From a virus: a DNA stretch of 31,436 nucleotides. The position numbers and the translations under genes are program-made. Location: positions 1 to 31,436 of IMG/VR virus record IMGVR_UViG_3300030107_000472. One strand, written 5' to 3'. Below the pieces are notes generated by a model. It was not told the origin of the DNA, ran no database searches, and saw nothing but the letters and a program-made list of their open reading frames with translations. Shown here in pieces: positions 1 to 6,594 of this stretch (positions within the stretch are counted from its first letter, which is position 1; every line of letters starts with the position of its first letter).

Positions 1-239
1 TTTCTTGTATAAGAGTCCCGTCGAACAGAAGTATTAATACTATCAATGTCTTTACCATGTACTTTTGTACCCCACTTCAAGGTGTTCTTCAACCCAGGTG
101 CAGACAGTTGTAAGTCAACACCATATGGCCTCCATGCTTTCTTTACGAGGTTTAATTCAAGCAATAGATTAGACCACTGTTTTGTAGTGATACCTTTTGC
201 TTTTATAGTTATTATTTTTTCTTTCATAATTTTTTTCAT
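1..239 (-). CDS. Conserved phage protein of unknown function, 3' end cut by window edge
   Basis: An open minus-strand frame begins at ATG 239 (second in-frame ATG at 227) and runs without a stop to the left edge, so the C-terminus is missing. The visible ~79 residues are basic and hydrophilic (start MKKIMKEKIITIKAKG, later KKAWRPYGVDLQLSAPG and KWGTKVHGKDIDS). They show no membrane segment and no motif I can name. No good Shine-Dalgarno site precedes either ATG. The gene is the first one downstream of a consensus promoter at 419-447 and a ~170-nt leader with inverted repeats, so it has its own transcription signal. I do not recognise the family. Codon pattern and promoter make it a credible gene rather than the shadow of the plus-strand frame here. 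Confidence 0.7.
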   Translation of the reverse strand, partial: MKKIMKEKIITIKAKGITTKQWSNLLLELNLVKKAWRPYGVDLQLSAPGLKNTLKWGTKVHGKDIDSINTSVRRDSYTR

Positions 240-412
240 GCCACGTTAGAGTAACCTAGCTTTCGATACACCCTAACGTGCCTAGATCATTTCTCTTAGC
301 CTTAGCTAGCCGGCGTTCTATTGCAACCGATTGAGTACGGCGTATGGTAGAACCCTCCCGAGACCACAAAAATTAAGAACCACTTAACTTGTTTTTTCTC
401 TAGGTGATTTAG
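240..412 (-). promoter_or_regulatory. Structured 5' leader (possible cis-regulatory RNA)
   Basis: This is the untranslated leader expected from the promoter at 419-447. In minus-strand order it holds a weak AU hairpin (373-377 pairs with 383-387, followed by a U run at 368-372), complementary hexamers at 348-353 and 315-320, and a perfect 8-bp inverted repeat, 242-249 with 273-280, closing a 23-nt loop just before ATG 239. The segment 399-404 can also pair with 281-286, and a one-base-shifted segment (400-405) can pair with 254-259 inside that loop, so alternative folds or a pseudoknot are possible. No open frame was seen in it. It did not match a tRNA or a riboswitch class I could recognise by eye. 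Confidence 0.45.
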
Positions 413-418
413 CTTTTA

Positions 419-447
419 TATATAGGATATCAAAGGATATTTGTCAA
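419..447 (-). promoter_or_regulatory. Consensus sigma70-type promoter reading left
   Basis: On the minus strand there is a perfect -35 box TTGACA (447 to 442), a 17-nt spacer, and a TATATA -10 box (424 to 419). Transcription should start near 412. The -35 box begins directly after the TAG stop (448-450) of the 41-aa gene, so the promoter fills the only real gap in the left gene block. It should drive the partial gene at the left edge through the structured leader. That it is used by host RNA polymerase is inferred from the consensus match. Confidence 0.75.
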
Positions 448-573
448 CTACTTTCTTCGATATTTTCCCATTCTTTTTTCTGATTTATTTGGGCTTTTTT
501 TGTGTCTACCCGGTCTTTTTCTAGGCTTTGCACGGGGGGCTGTAGATATACCAAACTTAGCTTTCTTTGCCAT
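448..573 (-). CDS. Tiny highly basic protein (41 aa)
   Basis: ATG 573 to TAG 448-450. The product begins MAKKAKFGISTAPRAKPRKR and continues with Lys/Arg/Ser-rich sequence ending in GKYRRK, with almost no acidic residues. Its start overlaps the last codons of the Zn-ribbon gene at 557-790 in another frame, suggesting translational coupling; there is no strong Shine-Dalgarno site. Very similar basic peptides (KPRKRPG.HKK..NKSEKR style) are, from memory, common in marine phage genomes, but none has a known role. The charge suggests nucleic acid binding, which is only an inference. The sequence has protein-like composition over its full length and stops exactly before a promoter, which supports a real gene. 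Confidence 0.65.
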   Translation of the reverse strand: MAKKAKFGISTAPRAKPRKRPGRHKKSPNKSEKRMGKYRRK

Positions 574-790
574 AACCAAAATATTCGTCAACCTTAGATT
601 GTAAAGTTGTTTTTGTTACATGTGGTATGTATGAAATCTTACCATTAATGTGTTGTTGTAAATCATCACCACAAGACATACACCTATAGAAGTCTCTTGT
701 GATACCAACCAACATTGTTGTTTGTTCACAACTAGGACACACTCCATTAACTATCTCTGTGTGGAATTTTACGAAAAGTTTTTCTGTCAT
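557..790 (-). CDS. Small zinc-ribbon protein (77 aa)
   Basis: The protein has two CxxC knuckles, C18-P-S-C21 and C37-M-S-C40, spaced as in a single Zn ribbon, so it very probably binds one zinc ion. It is soluble, with no signal peptide. An AAGAAGG Shine-Dalgarno-like site sits just before ATG 790. It overlaps the 47-aa gene upstream (747-890) and the 41-aa gene downstream (448-573) in other frames, forming a chain of tiny coupled genes. Small Zn ribbons in phages are often regulators or accessory nucleic-acid-binding proteins, but nothing here fixes the role. Cys spacing makes the zinc claim strong and the function open. Confidence 0.75.
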   Translation of the reverse strand: MTEKLFVKFHTEIVNGVCPSCEQTTMLVGITRDFYRCMSCGDDLQQHINGKISYIPHVTKTTLQSKVDEYFGYGKES

Positions 791-890
791 AAGCCTTCTT
801 AGACTTTACCACACGTTGATGGTAGCGTCTATCCCTTAATTCTTTTGCGACATTATTCGAGGATAATTTTTGTAATACTTTTTTCGCCAA
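747..890 (-). CDS. Tiny basic protein (47 aa), TTG start
   Basis: An open frame starts at TTG 890 (MAKKVLQKLSSNNVAKELRD, later RRYHQRVVKSKKAYDRK) and ends at TAA 747-749. A GAG Shine-Dalgarno-like triplet lies 7 nt before the TTG. The frame fills the apparent gap between 790 and 853 and overlaps both neighbours (853-1062 by 38 nt, 557-790 by 44 nt). The NNVAKELRDRRYHQRVV stretch resembles tiny conserved peptides I recall from marine phages, which argues against chance. No ATG is available in frame, so the start codon is the weakest part of this call. It could bind RNA or DNA given its charge, but no function is known. Confidence 0.55.
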   Translation of the reverse strand: MAKKVLQKLSSNNVAKELRDRRYHQRVVKSKKAYDRKTFRKIPHRDS

Positions 891-1062
891 GGTATATCTC
901 GGTTTCTACCTTAGACTTAAGGCATTTATATGTTATTGACTCACTATACTGACGTTCTGCTACACGTTTAGCCCGGAGACATGCAGCCATATTATCTTGT
1001 ATACGGTGTTCTTTAATCTCTCCGTTCCAAAACATCAAAAGGGCTACCGCAGTTTCTATCAT
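853..1062 (-). CDS. Small conserved marine-phage protein (69 aa)
   Basis: The product starts MIETAVALLMFWNGEIKEHR and has a short hydrophobic N-terminus followed by a mixed-charge helix with Arg/Glu-rich sequence (AACLRAKRVAERQYSESI). I recall close look-alikes, with the FxNGEIKEHRIQ and RLAERQYSESxTYxC patterns, in uncultured marine phages; all are of unknown function. ATG 1062 overlaps the TGA stop of the upstream membrane protein gene (ATGA), so the two are translationally coupled. Two cysteines (C28 and C47) are present, but not in a metal-binding spacing. Whether the N-terminus inserts in the membrane is unclear, because the hydrophobic run is only about ten residues. Confidence 0.75.
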   Translation of the reverse strand: MIETAVALLMFWNGEIKEHRIQDNMAACLRAKRVAERQYSESITYKCLKSKVETEIYLGEKSITKIILE

Positions 1063-1472
1063 TTTCCGTTACCATTTTTATAATGCATATCTCTTGCTCC
1101 ATCTTTTAGCTCTTCAATATCTTGTAAAACTTTTTCCATTTGTTTTGTTAAAAATTCTATATTTACTTTGTTTAATGCCATAGATTCTATGTGTTTTTCT
1201 AGTTTGTCTGTGGTCTTATATAAATCTTCGATCATCATGTATTGCTCAGAATCTGCGGGTAGTGCACCAAGTTGTCCACGTGGCCATTTTATTCTAAACT
1301 CTGTATTTTCTTCTAAATCCTTTGACATTAATTCTACTTTAGTTTTTGTAGCGTTGAGAGATTCGTGTAGACCAAAATAAGCCCAGGTCCCGATTGCGAC
1401 TAGCGCTATCAAAGACACTACGGTCTTCATAGGCATCTGTACTTTTGCTTCGTCTGATATTTTAAGTGCCAT
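1059..1472 (-). CDS. Single-pass membrane protein with coiled-coil tail (137 aa)
   Basis: Residues ~15-35 form one membrane helix (KTVVSLIALVAIGTWAYFGL), followed by a long charged helical region rich in Lys/Glu heptads (~40-60 and ~80-128). The middle holds a distinctive conserved-looking segment, FRIKWPRGQLGALPADSEQY, which I recall from many marine phage homologues. A GGAG site 5 nt before ATG 1472 supports the start. It sits in a run of membrane or exported small proteins (1059-2380), so a role in lysis or envelope modification is plausible, and the layout of one helix plus coiled coil resembles inner-membrane spanins. No direct evidence fixes that function. Confidence 0.8.
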   Translation of the reverse strand: MALKISDEAKVQMPMKTVVSLIALVAIGTWAYFGLHESLNATKTKVELMSKDLEENTEFRIKWPRGQLGALPADSEQYMMIEDLYKTTDKLEKHIESMALNKVNIEFLTKQMEKVLQDIEELKDGARDMHYKNGNGK

Positions 1473-1474
1473 AA

Positions 1475-1987
1475 TTACTCCGGTTTTGGCAGTATATACC
1501 CTTCTGGTGGTATTTTCAATGTGCTATTATCATTGTCTAAGGTCTTAGATTCTGGATTAGCTTTGATATAATCTTCTTTTAAATCATCCCAAAGACTGCC
1601 TGTAGGCATAGTTTCTGTTTCATCTACTTGTGGTATGACACCCCTACATTTAGATACTAACAATGAAAAGTTTTCATTAAGTGCGAGACTTGGATTTCTA
1701 TTTACTTTGTTACACATTTTCATCAACTCAAGTTGTTGTTTGATAGCTGCATTTTCTTTTGATGTTTTACAGTCTGTGCCTAAATATTTTCTAAATGTAA
1801 GTCTTAATTCTTGGCTGTTGCTTTCATTCCAACTGCTATCATAGTTGTCATAATCATACTGTCTACCAGAAACAGATACATCTACCTCACCACACCTAGT
1901 ATTACCGTCGTTAAGATATTCGTTTCTTGCCTCTGCTGCAAACGTGCTTAATACAAACAAAAATAGAAAACTAATAATTAATTTCAC
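1475..1987 (-). CDS. Exported protein with signal peptide and four cysteines (170 aa)
   Basis: I prefer the GTG start at 1987: an AAGGA site lies 8 nt upstream and the product then begins directly with a signal peptide (KLIISFLFLFVLSTFAAEA). A longer ATG start at 2008 is possible, with a poorer site. Cleavage after AEA would release an acidic, hydrophilic periplasmic or secreted protein of ~150 aa with four cysteines (near residues 32, 73, 92 and 114), which could form two disulfides. There is no lipobox cysteine. It overlaps the membrane/coiled-coil gene upstream by 17 nt, an arrangement reminiscent of spanin pairs. I do not recognise the family; the C-terminal part is Pro/Asn/Asp-rich. Confidence 0.75.
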   Translation of the reverse strand: MKLIISFLFLFVLSTFAAEARNEYLNDGNTRCGEVDVSVSGRQYDYDNYDSSWNESNSQELRLTFRKYLGTDCKTSKENAAIKQQLELMKMCNKVNRNPSLALNENFSLLVSKCRGVIPQVDETETMPTGSLWDDLKEDYIKANPESKTLDNDNSTLKIPPEGYILPKPE

Positions 1988-2306
1988 GATTAAGGTCCTT
2001 GATATCATATTCCATCTGCCTCACCTTATCTGCCAAGACCTCGTATAAGTTCTCAGCCATTTCCCAAGTACCTTCAGCTCTTTCTAATTTTGCTATGATA
2101 GTATTTACGTTATCAGTTAATACTTTCATATCTCTACGAATGTTCTCTACATCCATAGTTTTAATCTCTTGTATCTCTGCTTGATTAGCATTGATAGTGT
2201 CAGTTAAGTTTACAATATACTTAACACCAGTAAATGTTCCAACTAGCACTGACGCTACCACCGGTACCATTACAATATTTTTTTTTAACAAGTCTACTAT
2301 GTTCAT
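1971..2306 (-). CDS. Single-pass membrane protein with coiled coil (111 aa)
   Basis: ATG 2306 overlaps the TGA stop of the 25-aa peptide gene (ATGA), which makes it a better start than the in-frame TTG at 2315. The product has one membrane helix at about residues 11-32 (IVMVPVVASVLVGTFTGVKY) and then an almost continuous amphipathic helix with heptads to the C-terminus. This N-terminal-anchor plus coiled-coil shape fits holin-like or inner-membrane-spanin-like proteins. The next gene, encoding an exported protein, overlaps its 3' end. The true lysis cassette (endolysin) is ~9 kb away, so a lysis role is only a hypothesis. Confidence 0.75.
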   Translation of the reverse strand: MNIVDLLKKNIVMVPVVASVLVGTFTGVKYIVNLTDTINANQAEIQEIKTMDVENIRRDMKVLTDNVNTIIAKLERAEGTWEMAENLYEVLADKVRQMEYDIKDLNREINY

Positions 2307-2380
2307 TTTTGCCAACTAAAAAGCCAATCAGTATACCACTTCCATGCCTTTTTAATTTTTTCCTTAATTTTTTTAATCAT
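2303..2380 (-). CDS. 25-aa cationic amphipathic peptide
   Basis: ATG 2380 follows a GGAGG site 8 nt upstream and overlaps the TAA stop of the 216-aa gene in another frame; its own TGA (2303-2305) overlaps the ATG of the next gene. The peptide begins MIKKIKEKIKKAWKW and ends in a Trp-rich segment (YTDWLFSWQK), so it has a Lys-rich helix followed by an aromatic membrane-interface patch. The precise coupling on both sides supports translation. The shape resembles small membrane-active or holin-like peptides, but that is inference. It is too short for any homology judgement by eye. Confidence 0.55.
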   Translation of the reverse strand: MIKKIKEKIKKAWKWYTDWLFSWQK

Positions 2381-3023
2381 TTTTCTTTTCCTCCATTTCG
2401 TAAAAGAAATTGTCAGTGTCTTCTGTTCGCCACTGTTGTGTATCTTCCACGTTCCAATAGTTAGTTTGAACCTTCCAATCAGGTGTTTCATCTTTTACAG
2501 TAAAAGATGGTATGTCCCATATTAATCTGTTGTTAGGTTGTGCTGCGTAGTTGCCATCATTTAATGCAAGTACGTGTGCGCACTTATGTTCGTGCGGGAT
2601 CTCAGAATGATCAGTATCTAGTATATTAGGCTCTGGATGTGCAAAGTCAACAGTAAATAAATAACGACCCCAATGCCATTTTTTATCTTTACCAATATAT
2701 TTACCTGATTGTGATTCTAAGATATCCCAATTAGTAACAGCAGGATAGTAACTAAAAGAATTCCAAAGCTGAAGCTCATCAAGTCTACGTTTAGGAACAT
2801 CCTCAACTTTAAATCCACGTTGTATAAATGCTGTAATAGGTAGTCTATAAAAGACTGCACCATTTTCCATAATCGCATGAAACAATAACGCACGACCCGT
2901 GATGCAAGTGACACCAAATATGATACAATCTTCGACTTCCCCATGATGTTTTTTAAGATCGTAAAGATACTCTCTCCTTATCTGTGCATACTCTACAGGA
3001 ATGTTTGCATTTAAATAAGCCAT
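2373..3023 (-). CDS. Conserved marine-phage protein of unknown function (216 aa)
   Basis: The protein is soluble, aromatic-rich (many Trp, Tyr and His) and without signal peptide. Recognisable stretches are MAYLNANIPVEY, the segment CIIFGVTCITGRALLFHAIM, and FYRLPITAFI. Similar proteins (an ANIP N-terminus and a GRALxFHAMxxNGAxFxRLPIxAF core) recur in uncultured marine phages, always as hypothetical. It lies directly downstream of the DNA polymerase (9-nt gap) with a GAGG site before ATG 3023, so it is likely made with the replication proteins. Several His residues cluster in the centre (HPEP, HSEIPHEHKCAH near 130-150) and could bind a metal. No enzymatic motif was recognised. Confidence 0.8.
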   Translation of the reverse strand: MAYLNANIPVEYAQIRREYLYDLKKHHGEVEDCIIFGVTCITGRALLFHAIMENGAVFYRLPITAFIQRGFKVEDVPKRRLDELQLWNSFSYYPAVTNWDILESQSGKYIGKDKKWHWGRYLFTVDFAHPEPNILDTDHSEIPHEHKCAHVLALNDGNYAAQPNNRLIWDIPSFTVKDETPDWKVQTNYWNVEDTQQWRTEDTDNFFYEMEEKKND

Positions 3024-3032
3024 ACTCTAACC

Positions 3033-4880
3033 TCATTTTATTGTACCCCAATTTGGTCCTGATTCATAGTCCACTTTGTTTGGTACCTCTAATTCTACAG
3101 CAGACTCCATAATATTTTTTATCTTATCTGCATTGTTATCTACAGATATATCAAGTTCATCATGCACTTGTATATGTGGTGTGATGCCTTCTCTGTGTAA
3201 CTGTATCATGGCTTTCTTTGTCATGTCAGCTGCACTACCTTGTATCAATCTATTCAATGCCTTGTATGTAAAAGCTCGTTTAATTCCTGGTCCGTGTTCC
3301 TGGAGCGCTGCATCATGAGACAAGGGCTTGTGTATACCAAACTGGTTTGGTTCCCATAAATGAAACCTACACAATCTACCAAGAAGAGTTCTAACTTGTC
3401 CTCGCATTTGTGCACGTTGCATTACATTGTCCATCAATTGTTTTACAAACGGTACACGTGAGTGATACTGTTTAAATAACATCTCAGCTTTTTCTTTTGA
3501 TACACCTAGTTCTGCTTGTAGTTTATTTTTACCCATACCATAAAACAGACCAAGGTTTATTGTCTTGGCCTGTTCTCTTGGTATCTCTGCCATCTCAGCG
3601 ACGATCTGGTGAAAGTCTGCATTACCATCTTGGTATGCATCCAATACCTCGTCCACTCCATAGAGATTCTGTAACGCTGCATAATGCACAACTAAACGTG
3701 GTTCTTGTTGTGAATAATCAAATACACCCCACTTACAACCATCTTCTGGTATAAACAATGACCTGATCAGTGGTCCAAGTTCCTTGTTACGTGCAGGTAT
3801 TTGTTGTAGGTTCGGGTTACTGTAACTAAATCTACCAGTTACTGTGCCACCTCTATCTGATCTAAGTTGGTTTATTTCAGCATGTATTCGTCCTTTATGT
3901 TCGTGTTTTAATATGGTATCAATAAATGTTGTGTGAGCTTTATTTATTTCTCTAGCTCTAGCAATTAATTTAACCATTGGGTTACGATGGTTTTGTAAAA
4001 AGTTTTTAGTAAAAGATGGAGAATTTGTTTTTTCAGTTCGGTCAAAAGGTAGGCCAAGTTTTTGAAAGACTTGCGCAATGGAACGTGCAGCCCATATTTG
4101 AGTATCTACTCCTGTCGCTTTTTTTACTTTGTGTAAGCATTCTTTTTCTTCTTTTAGTAATTTGTCTTTTAGCTGATGAGCTGCTTCAACGTTTACTCGC
4201 ACTCCTAAAAATCGCATATCTACGAGGCAAGGAAAAAGTTCAGTCTCTAGTTTAAATATAGACTCTATGTCTTGGTGGTTTATTTCTTTTCTCATCTCTT
4301 GCCATAGATCTAACGTAAGTTCAGCATCTCTTTCAGCATACTCACCCACATACATAGCAGGTAGTTTATACATCTCAGATTTAGCATCTATACCCCAAAT
4401 ATTAGCTGTTTCGGCCAATAGAGCCTCATTTTTGCCTTTTCCTAGGTAATCCCGACCCATAGAGCCTAAATCGTAACGAAAGCGATTCTCGTCCACGAGA
4501 GAGCCAGCAATCATGGTATCTACGATCAAACCATTAATTTTAAGTCCTGCAGCACGTATAAAACACACGTCATACATGGCGTTATGAAATATCTTTACAG
4601 AGTCATATTTTAGAATGGTTCTAAACCAGTCCAAAACTTTTTTCTTATCTAGGTTACCCCCGCCTTCGTGTGATATTGGATAGTAGCCTGACCAACCTTC
4701 TACAGCTACGGCTATACCAACTATCTCACCTTTACCAGTAATAGAGCCAGATCCCATAGTTTTAAGTTCAGAATCTTTTGTTTCTAAATCTATCGCTATC
4801 TCATCGTATTTTGATAGATCAGGAAAAGAATCTGGTGGCACCCATTCAGTCTGTGGACTGAACATAGGTTTCTGTATCAT
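3033..4880 (-). CDS. polA: Family A DNA polymerase with 3'-5' exonuclease
   Basis: This is the phage replicative polymerase. The N-terminal exonuclease domain shows ExoI D31-x-E33, ExoII (HNAMYD, D104) and ExoIII (Y181...D185), so proofreading should be active. The polymerase domain has motif A (D388-Y-S-Q-Q-E393), the O-helix motif B (R435-x3-K439-x3-L443-G-x2-Y447-G) and motif C (H573-D-E575). Position 443 corresponds to E. coli Pol I Phe762 and is Leu here, a variant discussed for viral PolA in relation to fidelity, speed and lifestyle. At 615 aa it lacks the 5'-3' exonuclease domain, as in T7-like polymerases. ATG 4880 overlaps the DUF3310 stop (ATGA), placing it at the end of the primase-helicase-DUF3310-polymerase run. 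Confidence 0.97.
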   Translation of the reverse strand: MIQKPMFSPQTEWVPPDSFPDLSKYDEIAIDLETKDSELKTMGSGSITGKGEIVGIAVAVEGWSGYYPISHEGGGNLDKKKVLDWFRTILKYDSVKIFHNAMYDVCFIRAAGLKINGLIVDTMIAGSLVDENRFRYDLGSMGRDYLGKGKNEALLAETANIWGIDAKSEMYKLPAMYVGEYAERDAELTLDLWQEMRKEINHQDIESIFKLETELFPCLVDMRFLGVRVNVEAAHQLKDKLLKEEKECLHKVKKATGVDTQIWAARSIAQVFQKLGLPFDRTEKTNSPSFTKNFLQNHRNPMVKLIARAREINKAHTTFIDTILKHEHKGRIHAEINQLRSDRGGTVTGRFSYSNPNLQQIPARNKELGPLIRSLFIPEDGCKWGVFDYSQQEPRLVVHYAALQNLYGVDEVLDAYQDGNADFHQIVAEMAEIPREQAKTINLGLFYGMGKNKLQAELGVSKEKAEMLFKQYHSRVPFVKQLMDNVMQRAQMRGQVRTLLGRLCRFHLWEPNQFGIHKPLSHDAALQEHGPGIKRAFTYKALNRLIQGSAADMTKKAMIQLHREGITPHIQVHDELDISVDNNADKIKNIMESAVELEVPNKVDYESGPNWGTIK

Positions 4881-5110
4881 TTTGTATCCTTCATCTTTTT
4901 AATTTCTAGTTCACAATAGTGAATTATTTTTTCTAGATCTTTTATACCATCTTTCATCTTATATCTGCATGCGTATTTCACAACGCATCCTTGGAAGAAT
5001 GTTAATTCATTCTTTGATATAAATTCAAATGGTTGCACTTTAAAATTTTTATAGTGCTTTGGTCCTCTTTCTTGTGGGAATATTTTATCCCAATCGTCTG
5101 GATGTGTCAT
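4877..5110 (-). CDS. DUF3310 family protein (possible nucleotide kinase-like)
   Basis: The 77-aa product carries the DUF3310 pattern: H19-Y20 with K21, an EFI segment at ~29-31, then G41-x-VVKYACRY (~41-50) and the DL...I..Y.E helix (~58-69). This family includes a domain in phage T7 gp1.7, a nucleotide kinase without a classical P-loop, so a role in nucleotide metabolism beside the polymerase is reasonable but unproven for a stand-alone domain. It is coupled by ATGA overlaps to the helicase upstream and the polymerase downstream. Start at ATG 5110. Family assignment rests on motif memory. Confidence 0.85.
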   Translation of the reverse strand: MTHPDDWDKIFPQERGPKHYKNFKVQPFEFISKNELTFFQGCVVKYACRYKMKDGIKDLEKIIHYCELEIKKMKDTK

Positions 5111-6594
5111 AGTTTATAACCTTTATATTCTTGTTTTGGTGATATGATATGTAGATGTTCCTTGGTTCGTGTTGCACCAACATAGAACAATCTATTCTCA
5201 TCGTCGGCATTCCTTTCATATGCCTTCATTGTGTTCTCACTTAAATCTGTTAACAACACAACGTTCTGTGATTCACCACCCTTTGCACCGTGTATGGTTG
5301 ACAAAGTTATTCGTGGTGGTTCGTTTAGTTTTTCTCCGTTCTTTCTCATCTTTCTTAAATAATTTACATCTCGACTTGGTGCATCATCAAATGCCTCAAA
5401 CCAAGGTGTATCTACTTTTAATCCATAGTCTTTCTTTAATGTGTCAATATTATAAGATCCGTCTTTCAACATACCTTTTAATTTATTTTTATCTGTATTA
5501 TCTTTCATGTAGCTATAGATTCGTTCTACTTCTTTGTATGCTAGTGGTTGACCTTTACGTAAGTTCTCCCAGTCCTGCGCTGCATAGTGTAATTCTTTTT
5601 CTTTAGTTCTTTTAAATTTATTTACATAGTATCTACCATCTCTATATAAACTTTCTTCTAAATCGTTTAACATGTATTTAGTTCTAGCTAACACTAACCA
5701 TTCACCGTTAGACATATCTATTTGTTCAAACTCATCGTATCTAGACAAAGACCCTTCATGCACCTTTGGTTTCCATGTCTTATCAATTCTGTTTCTAATT
5801 TTATTTATAATACCCATAGCAACATTGTGGACCTTTGCCGGTATTCTATGTGACTGTGTAAGTGGCATCATCAAACCTTTTTGTGCAATAAAAGAATCTA
5901 CATCTGCACCTGCCCACCTAAATATAGCTTGGTCATCATCACCCGCAATAAAAGAATCTTCTGTCTTACTCCATATAGTCTTAGCCATATCCCACTGCAT
6001 TAGTGATAGATCCTGTGCTTCATCTATAAACACAACATCAAAGTTTGGTGATTTATCTGATTTTATAAATTTTAAAATCATGTCATTAAAATCTATTAAA
6101 TTATATTCTTTTTTGTATCGTTCTATTTCGTTTGCAATAATACGTAGTTTATCTCTTTCAAGGTCACTGTTGTGTTCTGCTAAATCAAACTGTTGTTCTG
6201 CTGTAATGTTTCTAAGTTTTGCTAAATTAATTATTCTTAAATACTCACTATCAGATGTAAAAATACCACCATGGTCATCTTCAAACTTAGCATAGTTTAC
6301 AGGAAAACCTAGTTTTTTACCAAGATCAACGTAGTGTCTACGTTGCATCACATCTTCTTTTTTAATACCTAGCTTTCTAAAAGCTAGTGAGTGTAGTGTT
6401 CTAAAATATGGTAGGTCGTCTTCTGTAAGATTAAATTTTTTTATAGCTCTGTCTCTTGCTTCGTATGCAGCTTTCTGTGTGAAAGCAAAGTATCCAACTT
6501 TATCAGGATCTGTTTGTTTTAAATAGTCATCCACTTTATTTAACAAAGTTGTGGTCTTGCCCGTGCCTGGTGGTCCTAATACAATTGTTTTCAT
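5107..6594 (-). CDS. UvrD/PcrA-like superfamily 1 DNA helicase
   Basis: All core SF1A motifs are visible: Walker A GPPGTGKT (7-14), motif Ia FTQKAA (~38-43), Walker B/motif II DEAQD (191-195), motif III GDDDQAIFRWAGA (218-230), a motif IV-region SHRIP, motif V STIHGAKGGE (~430-440) and motif VI LFYVGATRTK near the C-terminus. It should unwind DNA 3'-5' using ATP, probably for replication or recombination. At 495 aa it is shorter than host UvrD (~720 aa), indicating reduced accessory subdomains. ATG 6594 overlaps the primase stop by one base (TAATG). No ring-type replicative helicase was seen in this window, so this enzyme may have a central replication role. Confidence 0.95.
   Translation of the reverse strand: MKTIVLGPPGTGKTTTLLNKVDDYLKQTDPDKVGYFAFTQKAAYEARDRAIKKFNLTEDDLPYFRTLHSLAFRKLGIKKEDVMQRRHYVDLGKKLGFPVNYAKFEDDHGGIFTSDSEYLRIINLAKLRNITAEQQFDLAEHNSDLERDKLRIIANEIERYKKEYNLIDFNDMILKFIKSDKSPNFDVVFIDEAQDLSLMQWDMAKTIWSKTEDSFIAGDDDQAIFRWAGADVDSFIAQKGLMMPLTQSHRIPAKVHNVAMGIINKIRNRIDKTWKPKVHEGSLSRYDEFEQIDMSNGEWLVLARTKYMLNDLEESLYRDGRYYVNKFKRTKEKELHYAAQDWENLRKGQPLAYKEVERIYSYMKDNTDKNKLKGMLKDGSYNIDTLKKDYGLKVDTPWFEAFDDAPSRDVNYLRKMRKNGEKLNEPPRITLSTIHGAKGGESQNVVLLTDLSENTMKAYERNADDENRLFYVGATRTKEHLHIISPKQEYKGYKL

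Noticed and set aside
46-249. Plus-strand open frame at the left edge
   Set aside because: It is antisense to the minus-strand frame that follows the consensus promoter; the translation is hydrophobic and Phe-rich, as expected for the complement of a Lys-rich gene.
240-400. Possible tRNA in the leader
   Set aside because: Paired segments and a TTC-like loop were tried on both strands, but no cloverleaf with acceptor stem, anticodon arm and T arm could be assembled.
2303-2491. 62-aa version of the small peptide gene starting at 2491
   Set aside because: The first 37 codons overlap the conserved 216-aa gene in another frame; the strong ribosome site is at ATG 2380.
5169-6295. Plus-strand frames of 145 and 207 aa
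   Set aside because: They lie entirely opposite the UvrD-like helicase gene, whose motifs are intact, and have no ribosome sites or recognisable domains.
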